Below, piece by piece: positions 55,806 through 64,000 of a stretch of DNA of 64,000 nt. Numbering within the stretch: the stretch's first letter is position 1; each line of letters opens with the position of its first letter. The notes under the pieces are model-generated. The model was given only the letters and a program-made list of their open reading frames with translations. It was not told where the DNA came from and did not search any database. The stretch comes from Phyllobacterium calauticae (GTDB lineage Bacteria; Pseudomonadota; Alphaproteobacteria; Rhizobiales; Rhizobiaceae): the NCBI RefSeq assembly GCF_019991125.1, contig NZ_JAGENB010000002.1, forward strand, positions 124,001 to 188,000. The letters run 5' to 3'. Both the position numbers and the translations under genes were made by a program.

Positions 55806-56519
55806 TTATTCTTTCTTGCCGAAGAGCTTGTTCAGCATGTCGGCCATCGGGCCGGTTTTTGGAATGTTGACGTTCGGCTTGGCCGGACGCGCCTGCCGGA
55901 TATGGCTTTGACCCGCCGGTTTTGCAACCGGATTCGGCTCGCTCCTGTGGCCGCTGCCGGTGGCGAGCGCCACACGGTTCATGAACCCGGCATCGTCCTT
56001 GTTGACGAGCAAACCCGTATTGTCGGCGATGGCCCCGAGAATGGGTTCAACCCATTCCCCGTCCGCCTTGGAAAAATTGCCGAGGACATGGTGTGTCACC
56101 ATCTCCTTGACGCCGGGATGACCGATCCCGACACGAATGCGCCGGTAGTCCTTGCCGCAATGGGCATCGATGGACTTGATGCCGTTGTGCCCGCCCGAAC
56201 CGCCGCCCGTCTTCACGCGCAGCTTGCCCGGCGGCAGGTCCAGTTCGTCATAGATGACGACGAGATCGCCCAGCGCCAGCTTGTAGAAGCGCATGGCCTC
56301 GCCAACGGACTGGCCGGACAGATTCATGAACGTCTGGGGTTTGATCAGAATGACCTTTTCGCCGTCGATCGTGCCGTCGGCGATCAGGGCCTGGAACTTC
56401 TTGGTCCAGGGAGAAAAACGATGGCGACGGTGTATTTCATCCGCCGCCATGAAACCGATATTATGCCGGTTTGCAGCATATTGGGAGCCGGGATTGCCAA
56501 GACCTGCGATGAGCAGCAC
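55806..56519 (-). CDS. pth: Peptidyl-tRNA hydrolase
   Basis: A 237-residue enzyme releasing tRNA from stalled peptidyl-tRNA. The N-terminal [20 protein letters not shown] contains the catalytic His in NRHNIGF, followed by [16 protein letters not shown]. The C-terminus has a basic extension of about 40 residues ([20 protein letters not shown]) compared with the E. coli enzyme. It lies 26 bases after rplY. Confidence 0.95.
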   Translation of the reverse strand: MLLIAGLGNPGSQYAANRHNIGFMAADEIHRRHRFSPWTKKFQALIADGTIDGEKVILIKPQTFMNLSGQSVGEAMRFYKLALGDLVVIYDELDLPPGKLRVKTGGGSGGHNGIKSIDAHCGKDYRRIRVGIGHPGVKEMVTHHVLGNFSKADGEWVEPILGAIADNTGLLVNKDDAGFMNRVALATGSGHRSEPNPVAKPAGQSHIRQARPAKPNVNIPKTGPMADMLNKLFGKKE

Positions 56520-56545
56520 GGTGCCATAGCTCCCAATAGAGACGA

Positions 56546-57184
56546 TTACTCGCCGTCTTTTTCTGCCGTTTCAGTGGTCTCGGCTGCTGCCTCAACGGTC
56601 TCGTCTTCTGCAGCGAGAACAGCCGGAGCGGCAATCGTGGCAATGGTGAAGTCACGATCGTGGATAACCGACGTTACGCCCTTCGGCAGTGTAACAGCGG
56701 AAATGTGGATCGAGTCACCGATCTGCAGGCCGGTCAGATCGATTTCGATCGCATCCGGAATTGCATTTGCCGGGGCATGCAGTTCGACATCGTGACGAAC
56801 GATGTTGAGAACGCCGCCGCGCTTGATGCCTGGGGACAGTTCTTCGTTGAGGAAGTGAACAGGGACGTTCACGTTCACAACCGACTTTGCCGACACGCGC
56901 AGGAAGTCAACATGCACTGGCTTGTCGCTGACCGGATCGAGCTGGAAGTCCTTGGGAAGGACCTGAATGGTCTTGCCATCCAGCTGGATGTTCGCGATCG
57001 TCGTCTTGAAGCCGCCGCCGTGAATCTTGTAGTAGAGTGTCTTGTAGTCGAGGGTAATCGAGATTGGTGCCTGCTTGTCACCATAGATGACTGCTGGCAC
57101 TTTACCGTTGCGGCGAATTTCCCGGGAGGACCCCTTACCAACCCGTTCGCGCGCCTCGGCCTTGAGCTCGTATGCTTCGCTCAT
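56546..57184 (-). CDS. rplY: 50S ribosomal protein L25 (CTC type)
   Basis: A 212-residue long-form L25/Ctc protein: N-terminal 5S-rRNA-binding domain ([20 protein letters not shown], then [12 protein letters not shown]), then a TL5-type C-terminal domain ([20 protein letters not shown]) and an acidic tail ([20 protein letters not shown]). It is the first gene of the rplY-pth-ychF block. Confidence 0.95.
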   Translation of the reverse strand: MSEAYELKAEARERVGKGSSREIRRNGKVPAVIYGDKQAPISITLDYKTLYYKIHGGGFKTTIANIQLDGKTIQVLPKDFQLDPVSDKPVHVDFLRVSAKSVVNVNVPVHFLNEELSPGIKRGGVLNIVRHDVELHAPANAIPDAIEIDLTGLQIGDSIHISAVTLPKGVTSVIHDRDFTIATIAAPAVLAAEDETVEAAAETTETAEKDGE

Positions 57185-57456
57185 GGCATTTCCTTTCGAG
57201 GTTCAAATCTGGAGTGTTTTCCGGGTTGTCTGCAAAGAAAGCCCAAAAAACATGAAGCGGTCGCATGGCCATCCGGAACCGGATGAAATGACCGCCCCAT
57301 TCCGCGTTGCCTCCAAGGGTGTCTACGCGGATGGCGGCTCTATAACGGAAAGAGACGCCATGTGCAAGTTTGTTGCTTGACCGGTATGCCGGGAAAGTCT
57401 GTCATTCCACCGTCACAGGCGCTGTTTAGGGCGGGACAACGGAACAGGGACGGGCG

Positions 57457-58760
57457 ATGGCCGGGACAATAGCGCTGGAACAGCAAAAAATCGAGGCGCG
57501 CGACGCGTTTTATACCTTCGGCAAGATCGGCCTTCTGTCCTTCGGCGGTCCGGCCGGGCAGATCGCGATGATGCACCGTGTGCTGGTCGATGAAAAGCAG
57601 TGGATCAGTGAGGAACGCTTCCTGCATGCGTTGAATTTCTGCATGCTGCTGCCTGGTCCCGAAGCGATGCAGCTTGCCACCTATCTCGGCTGGCTGTTTC
57701 ACGGGGTGAGGGGCGGTGTTGTCGCCGGGCTTCTGTTTATCGTGCCGGGCGCGTGCGTGATGCTGGCGCTGTCGGCGCTCTATGTCAGTTTCGGGCAGGT
57801 TCCCGTCGTCGAAGGGTTGCTGTTCGGTCTGAAAGCGGCCGTGCTGGCGATTGTACTCGAGGCCCTGATCAAGGTCGGCAAGCGTGCCCTGACCGACTAT
57901 CCCGCCTATGGCATCGCCGTTTGCGCATTTATCGCCATAGCCCTCATCAAGATGCCGTTTCCGCTGGTCATCCTGATCGCCGGGCTTTTCGGTTTCGCGC
58001 GCTATCGCCTGACCAACAGAGTGTCCCCGTCATTGCCGGACAGAACCATTGCCGAACCCGCGGCGCGCGGCGCTTTCCAGTCCGCCCTGGTGTGGACCGT
58101 GCTCTGGCTGGGGCCGCTTGCGCTCTTGCTGGCCGGGCTGGGGCAAAGCAATGTCTTTGCCGCCGAAGCAGCCTTCTTCTCCAAGATGGCCGTCGTCACC
58201 TTCGGCGGCGCCTATGCGGTGCTGGCTTATGTGGCGCAGCAGGCGGTGGACTATTACGGCTGGCTGAAGCCTGACGAAATGCTCACCGGGCTGGGGCTGG
58301 CTGAAACCACGCCCGGACCGCTCATCCTGGTGCTGGCCTTTGTCGGTTTCGTCGGCGGCGCGCGCCTGTCCGGCTTCGATCCGCTCACCGGCGGGCTGCT
58401 CGGCGGGCTGACGGCGCTGTGGTTCACCTTCGCGCCATGTTTTCTCTGGATTTTTGCCGGTGCGCCGTTTGTCGAGCGGCTGCGCCACGTCGGTTGGCTG
58501 AAAGCATCGCTCGCAGCCATCACAGCCGCCGTCGTCGGTGTCATCGCCAATCTTGCCGTATGGTTCGGCCTGCACGTGCTGTTTGGTGCGTTTCAGGAAA
58601 GGCTGGTTGGGCCGCTGCATCTGCCGGTACTGGACCTCGCCGCCTTTGACTGGGCGGCGGCAGCCATAGCGTCAGGAGCGGCAGTCGCATTGATTGCGCT
58701 GCGCTTCAACATGCTTGTTGTGCTGGGACTGGCAGCGCTGGCCGGAATTGCGCTCCGGCT

Positions 58761-58764
<4 letters not shown>
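57457..58764 (+). CDS. chrA: Chromate transporter family protein (two-domain ChrA)
   Basis: A 435-residue membrane protein of the CHR family with two homologous halves. The N-terminal half starts [20 protein letters not shown], and the second half repeats the pattern at [20 protein letters not shown]. Conserved GP-type loops follow ([20 protein letters not shown] and [20 protein letters not shown]). Such proteins export chromate in characterised cases; the real substrate here is unproven. It converges with prs in a 4-base overlap. Confidence 0.9.
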
Positions 58765-59693
<929 letters not shown>

Positions 59694-59826
59694 GCCCGTA
59701 TTTTCCCCGGTGCCAGCCAAGTGAAGGATATGCCGGGCCTTTTACTGTGCCTGACGCACATTGCAAGCGGGCAGGGCAGATTCATGCACAGTTCCTCGCT
59801 AATATCGCGTCAAACGCGTAAATATG

Positions 59827-60486
59827 TCACGTCTTGGCGCCGGATACCCATTTCAGATAGCCGTCGATTGCCTTGTCGGCGATTGATTCCATCACCTTCG
59901 GAGGCACGGTGCTCCAAGGGTCAGTTCCGTTGCCGGGGACGATTTCCTGTCCCTGGATACGGTGAAGCCGGGTTCCCGCGGGGTCGAGCACGTCCCAGAC
60001 ATAGATGATCGTCGTCTGGTTGCCGTCGGGCAGGGCGGAGAAGTAGCCCTTCATGATATGCGTGTTGTCGGTATCGGCGGCCGTACCCAGAACGATGCCC
60101 TTGGCCTTGGCCAGCGCCGAGAGCCGTTGCGACAAGGGTGTGGCGGCGGCAATCGGCGCGCCGACGATCGGGGCGAAACGCAGTTTTGCCGTGCGGGACA
60201 CACCCGGCTGCGCGGCGCCCGATGCAACGGCGGTGCCAGCGGACGTTGCGGTTCCCGGTTGCGGCGTTGCTGCGGGTGTCCCTGGCGCCGTGGCCGTCGG
60301 CGTCGCGGTGGTCACCGTTGCCGGGGCTGCGCCCGGCGTGACCGTTCCCGGCGCTGCAGCTGTGCCTTGCGCTGCCGGAAGGTCTTTCTTTGTCACGCCC
60401 ATCGGCGATTCGGCGCTGTTGCAGGCACTGAGGCCAAGAGCCGCCAGCGCCGCACAGGTATAGGTCAGTGATTTGCGAGACATCAT
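59827..60486 (-). CDS. Predicted lipoprotein with Pro/Ala/Thr-rich linker
   Basis: About 219 residues. The N-terminus (MSRKSLTYTCAALAALGLSA) ends in a lipobox LSAC-N. A low-complexity linker of about 60 Pro/Ala/Thr/Gly residues follows. A C-terminal domain begins near GAPIAAATPLSQRLSALAKA and includes a segment with GYFSALPDGNQTTIIYVWDV. The start is one of two adjacent ATGs (60486 and 60483). It is probably an envelope lipoprotein; no function is recognised. It sits between prs and the M24 peptidase on the minus strand. Confidence 0.8.
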   Translation of the reverse strand: MMSRKSLTYTCAALAALGLSACNSAESPMGVTKKDLPAAQGTAAAPGTVTPGAAPATVTTATPTATAPGTPAATPQPGTATSAGTAVASGAAQPGVSRTAKLRFAPIVGAPIAAATPLSQRLSALAKAKGIVLGTAADTDNTHIMKGYFSALPDGNQTTIIYVWDVLDPAGTRLHRIQGQEIVPGNGTDPWSTVPPKVMESIADKAIDGYLKWVSGAKT

Positions 60487-60552
60487 CTTTGGTCTAACCC
60501 CATCATGAGCCATAGTTGTGCCATCTCGAAAAAACGAAAGCTGACAAAAGTT

Positions 60553-61707
60553 TTATTTTACGATCAAGTCAAGAGGTTGGCGCGAAAGTGGCTCGGCAGC
60601 GCCATTGGTCGTGAGGTAGGTCCGTCCCAATGTCATGGCCGTACCGCTGTCGGAATCCATGATGATCATATGGGCAAAAAGCGTCATGTCGGGCTGTATC
60701 CGCTCCGGATTGCCGGCATAGAACATCGGCATGTCCATCCATGAGGGTGTGAAGCGCGCGCCTTGCGAATAGCCACAGGCATTGAGCCGGTGCCGCGTCA
60801 GGTCATGCGCCTCCATCACTCGGGAATGCGCGTCAAAGACATCACCGAAAGTTGATGCCGGAGTCATCGCCTCTTCAACTGCCTCGAGCGCCTCGCGGGC
60901 CGCGTCGTAGAGCTCCAGATGGCGTTTCGACGCCTTGCCGGTCAAAACGGTGCGCATCATTGCCGCGTGGTAATGGCGGTAGACACCGGCCCATTCCAGC
61001 GTGAGCTGGTCGTTTTTCGTGAGCTTGCGCCGCCCGGCCTTGTACCGGCACAGCAGGGCATCTTCGCCCGAACCGACGATGAATTCGTTGGCAGGGTAAT
61101 CGCCGCCGCCGGCAAAGATGGCGCCCTGCATGGCCGCGAGGATATCGCCTTCGTCGGCACCGGCCTTGATGAGCTTCAACGCTGCATCCAGCGCCTCGTC
61201 GCCAAGTTCGGCCGCCTTGCGGCTATAGGCGATTTCAGCCGGGCTTTTCAGCACGCGCAGCCTGTCGACAAGACCGGATGCGTCGACGATCTGGCCAAAG
61301 GCAGCGAGTTGCTCATCGAGCTTGCGGCCATTGGCGGCGGTCAGGCCGTGGGTCTGGTATTCGACGCCGATGCGTTTGCCGAGCAGGTCGAGATCGTTGA
61401 GGAGTTCGCGCAAATCCGCTGCCGGATTGGCATTGTCGCGGTCGGCCCAGATCACGATGTTTTCGATGTTCGAGGTCTGGCGCGCCTGGCGCAAATCGGC
61501 CGAGCGGGTCATCAGCACCTGGCTGCCATCGGACTTGACGACGAGACACTGGAAGAAGCAGAAGCCGAACGTGTCATAGCCGGTCAGCCAGTACATGCTC
61601 TCCTGCGCGAAGAGCAGAATGGCATCCAGCTTCTGCTCGGCCATCACCATCATCAGGCGGTCGCGGCGTGCCGCAAATTCCTCGGGCTCGAAATGAAGGG
61701 CCATCAT
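60553..61707 (-). CDS. M24-family peptidase (Xaa-Pro type)
   Basis: A 384-residue protein with the creatinase-like N-domain (AQKLDAILLFAQESMYWLTG-like, read as EQKLDAILLFAQESMYWLTG) and the pita-bread C-domain. The metal-site region is not fully canonical: segments such as LTLEWAGVYRHYHAAMMRTV and MDSDSGTAMTLGRTYLTTNG are present, while the usual HxxGH/E pattern is weak. The ATG at 61707 overlaps the pgeF stop (ATGA). It may be a peptidase or a related hydrolase of the fold. Confidence 0.82.
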   Translation of the reverse strand: MMALHFEPEEFAARRDRLMMVMAEQKLDAILLFAQESMYWLTGYDTFGFCFFQCLVVKSDGSQVLMTRSADLRQARQTSNIENIVIWADRDNANPAADLRELLNDLDLLGKRIGVEYQTHGLTAANGRKLDEQLAAFGQIVDASGLVDRLRVLKSPAEIAYSRKAAELGDEALDAALKLIKAGADEGDILAAMQGAIFAGGGDYPANEFIVGSGEDALLCRYKAGRRKLTKNDQLTLEWAGVYRHYHAAMMRTVLTGKASKRHLELYDAAREALEAVEEAMTPASTFGDVFDAHSRVMEAHDLTRHRLNACGYSQGARFTPSWMDMPMFYAGNPERIQPDMTLFAHMIIMDSDSGTAMTLGRTYLTTNGAAEPLSRQPLDLIVK

Positions 61708-62501
61708 TGTTCCTCTAGAATGGTGATCGCCGAGATCTGGCGACCATAGTCCGGTTCCTTGCGATGGGTGGTGCGCCGGTAGGAGAAAAACTGGTCTTCC
61801 TCGGCATAGGTGCATTTCTCCAGTGCGGCGGCGTTCACCCCGGCATTGCGCAACCGCATGGTGATGAAAGCCCAGAGATCGAACATCTTGTGGTTTTCTT
61901 TGGCGGAGTCGCGGAAAAAACGGGTGTAGGACGGGTCGGTTCCGGTGAACTGATCATAGAATTCCGCGCCGACTTCGTAATTGTCGGGGCCGATCGTTGG
62001 TCCCAGCACCGCCTGGATGTTGTCGCGTTTCGCACCGAGCGCAATCATCGCGTCGATGGTGTTCTCCAATACCCCGCCAAGGGCGCCGCGCCAGCCCGCA
62101 TGGGCCGCGCCGATGACTTTCTCATCGCGGTCGGCAAACAGGATCGGGCCGCAATCGGCCGACAGCGCACCGATGACAAGGCCGGGTGTCGCCGTCACCA
62201 TGGCGTCGGCCTTGGGCCGCTCGCCGGTGAGAGGCGCCGTAACCGTGATGACGTCGGGCGAATGCACCTGATGCACGGTGACGAGATGGGAGATGTCGGC
62301 TCCCAGCGCGCTGGCCACGCGCCTGCGGTTTTCCCGAACATGGTCCTGGTTGTCGTTGGAGCCGCTGCCGACGTTCAATCCGGCGTAGATACCTGTGGAA
62401 ACACCGCCGATACGGGTGAAGAACCCGTGAGCGATTCGATCTTTCTCGGGAGACCCCAGCAGGGAAGCGTGCAGCGCTACTGGTTTTTCAGACGTGATCA
62501 T
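61704..62501 (-). CDS. pgeF: Peptidoglycan editing factor / polyphenol oxidase (PgeF)
   Basis: A 265-residue protein of the YfiH/YlmD family. Conserved AHGFFTRIGGVSTGIYAGLN and VHQVHSPDVIT, then ADCGPILFADRDEKVIGAAH, AGWRGALGGVLENTIDA. The His-Cys-His metal site of the family is visible across these. The ATG at 62501 is preferred; a longer reading to 62558 adds 19 residues. It overlaps the peptidase gene by 4 bases. Confidence 0.92.
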   Translation of the reverse strand: MITSEKPVALHASLLGSPEKDRIAHGFFTRIGGVSTGIYAGLNVGSGSNDNQDHVRENRRRVASALGADISHLVTVHQVHSPDVITVTAPLTGERPKADAMVTATPGLVIGALSADCGPILFADRDEKVIGAAHAGWRGALGGVLENTIDAMIALGAKRDNIQAVLGPTIGPDNYEVGAEFYDQFTGTDPSYTRFFRDSAKENHKMFDLWAFITMRLRNAGVNAAALEKCTYAEEDQFFSYRRTTHRKEPDYGRQISAITILEEQ

Positions 62502-62567
62502 GCCGGATTGCTCTTTCTCAAGGCTGCGGATGGTGGTGGAGCATCGACGCGAAGTCAATTGCTTCCG

Positions 62568-63650
62568 TCATGTGGATTCGAATGGAAACAAATGTGTGGC
62601 GGAGTCCGCGACGCAAAGCACCTTGAACAGCGTGCCCATCTGATCGGGGCCTGCCAACCGCTCGACATCGGCGCGGATCTGCTCCTGGAACGCCGCCGGC
62701 TTGCCGCTGCCGAGGGCGCCGGCGCGGTCGAGCAAGCCCATGGCGATGAGAAAATCTCCCTGCGTCATGGCATTCGCCGTGCAGCCTTCAGAACGCGCGG
62801 CCTTTGCCAGCATGGCAAAATCCACATGGCTGGTCAGGTCGGCTTCGCCCGGCGTGTCCAGCACGTCAACAGGCTTATGGCTGCGCAGCGCCTGCAGCGT
62901 ATCGCCGAAACCCTGGTGCAGATGGCCATAATCGAAGAGCAGCGCCGCACCGCGCGCGCGGTGCAGGCGTTCGGCGATATCCTGCATCAGCGCACTGCGT
63001 GCCGGGGCAATCTCGACAATGCTGCCATCGGGTGCCGTGCTGTGTCCGGCGGGCAATAGCGCCGTATCGATCGATCCGCTTCCCGCCGCAAATGCCAGGT
63101 TGCCGCCGTCGTCGACGGTGACGATGCGGTCGACGAAACGCCCGCCCGATTTGACGTACTGGCGGACCGGAATGGCATCGAACAGCTCGTTGGCCAGGAG
63201 AACCAGCGGACCGGATGGCAAATCGCCGAACTGCGCATGCCATTGGATTTCCAGGCCCGATGGCGCGAGTGTCTCTTTCTGGATCTGCACGAGGCGCGGG
63301 CTGATCTCGACCATGCGGATCCGTGCCGCCGCGATGAAATCCGGGGCAAGCTTCGATGCCGTCCGCAGCACGTCCTGCATCAGCGTGCCGCGTCCGGGGC
63401 CCATCTCGCACAGGATAAATGCGGCGGGCGATCCCATCGCCTGCCAGGCGCTGACGCACCAGACGCCGGCAAGCTCGCCGAACATCTGGCTGACTTCCGG
63501 GGCGGTGATGAAATCACCCTCGCGGCCAAACGGTTCGCGCGTCGTGTAATAGCCGGCTTCCGGATCGAACAGGCACATCGCCATGTAGTCGGCAACGCTG
63601 ACCGGGCCTGTCAGCCCGATCTGCCGGATGATGCGTTGTTTCAGTGTCAT
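62568..63650 (-). CDS. SAM-dependent methyltransferase, MidA/NDUFAF7-type
   Basis: A 360-residue class I methyltransferase. The SAM-binding segment is [20 protein letters not shown], preceded by [20 protein letters not shown], the MidA hallmark. In mitochondria the homologue NDUFAF7 methylates an Arg of complex I. The ATG at 63650 overlaps the lgt stop (ATGA), so it is translationally coupled to lgt. The longer reading to 63695 lacks support. Confidence 0.9.
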   Translation of the reverse strand: MTLKQRIIRQIGLTGPVSVADYMAMCLFDPEAGYYTTREPFGREGDFITAPEVSQMFGELAGVWCVSAWQAMGSPAAFILCEMGPGRGTLMQDVLRTASKLAPDFIAAARIRMVEISPRLVQIQKETLAPSGLEIQWHAQFGDLPSGPLVLLANELFDAIPVRQYVKSGGRFVDRIVTVDDGGNLAFAAGSGSIDTALLPAGHSTAPDGSIVEIAPARSALMQDIAERLHRARGAALLFDYGHLHQGFGDTLQALRSHKPVDVLDTPGEADLTSHVDFAMLAKAARSEGCTANAMTQGDFLIAMGLLDRAGALGSGKPAAFQEQIRADVERLAGPDQMGTLFKVLCVADSATHLFPFEST

Positions 63651-64000
63651 CGTCCGGTGGAAACTTCCGGGTTGCGGGCGGTCAGCAGCGCCCACAGGCC
63701 GACGAGCACCATGGGAACGGACAGGATCATGCCCATCGTCAGCCAGCCGCCATAGAGATAACCGAGCTGGGCATCCGGCTCGCGGAAGAACTCGACAAAG
63801 ATGCGCGACAGGCCATAGCCGGTGATGAAGGCGCCGCCGATAAAGCGCGGGCTCTTCAGCTTGCGGCCGTAAAAGATCAGCAGCGCCAGGGTGGCGAACA
63901 GGACGATGCCTTCCAGCGCCGCCTCGTACAGCTGGCTCGGATGGCGGACGAACGGGCCGCCGGTCGGGAAGATCATGCCCCAGGGCACATCGGTGATGCG
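63647..64000 (-). CDS. lgt: Prolipoprotein diacylglyceryl transferase, C-terminal part (partial)
   Basis: The visible 117 codons run off the window edge and begin [20 protein letters not shown]. The Lgt signature [17 protein letters not shown] is present, followed by membrane segments and the [20 protein letters not shown] region. Lgt attaches the diacylglyceryl group to lipoproteins, which would include the lipoprotein at 59827. Its stop overlaps the next gene's start. Confidence 0.93.
   Translation of the reverse strand, partial: RITDVPWGMIFPTGGPFVRHPSQLYEAALEGIVLFATLALLIFYGRKLKSPRFIGGAFITGYGLSRIFVEFFREPDAQLGYLYGGWLTMGMILSVPMVLVGLWALLTARNPEVSTGR

Overview
The window looks like chromosomal DNA of an alphaproteobacterium of the order Rhizobiales (Brucella/Ochrobactrum/Phyllobacterium-like). 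Evidence: a fused trpE(G) preceded by a Trp-Trp-Trp-Ala-Arg leader peptide, a rhizobial choline transporter choXWV, an Lrp-type regulator divergent from a short putA, a conserved block (MoxR cluster, DUF1285, NUDIX, cca), an rplY-pth-ychF block and an lgt-midA-pgeF-peptidase block. Composition is high GC throughout, with no obvious foreign island, no rRNA or tRNA gene and no CRISPR array.

Layout. 1-3752: end of a peptide-binding protein gene, a hairpin terminator, then dppBCDF. 3764-3904: long inverted repeat. 4221-7124: choline uptake genes (minus strand). 7315-7905: thymidine kinase. 8029-14587: a tightly coupled five-gene operon of unknown function (coiled-coil protein, two soluble proteins, a AAA ATPase and a membrane-anchored protein). 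14507-15475: tandem duplication of the intergenic region behind that operon, carrying two diverged copies of a 28-29 residue minus-strand ORF. 15443-19107: putR/putA. 19204-19370: two related palindromic repeats. 19385-27645: fhs, trp leader and trpE(G), a cation exporter, an esterase, leu leader and leuA. 27702-32724: mixed small enzymes and a MITE-like element. 32733-39568: MoxR/DUF58/BatA-like operon. 39703-43858: DUF1285, NUDIX, cca, DUF1059, hemF and a small gene. 44097-50014: solitary amino-acid binding protein, trmL and two ABC exporters. 50250-53681: cytochrome bc1 genes and apt. 53702-64000: MaoC pair, ychF-pth-rplY, chrA, prs, lipoprotein, M24 peptidase, pgeF, midA and the end of lgt.

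How the genes work together. Many are nutrient uptake and core metabolism: peptide, choline and branched-chain amino-acid uptake, proline breakdown, one-carbon metabolism, Trp and Leu synthesis under leader-peptide attenuation, and the bc1 respiratory complex. The trp and leu leader ORFs share a promoter geometry that places the transcription start at, or next to, the start codon, which suggests leaderless leader mRNAs.

The best candidate for an undescribed system is 8029-14587. Its five genes are joined by 1-bp overlaps or 12-bp gaps. The AAA ATPase has IDDID in place of the usual IDEID Walker B. The last gene is frameshifted by a TA-repeat expansion exactly where the downstream duplication begins. 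All functional statements about this operon are inference from sequence features only.
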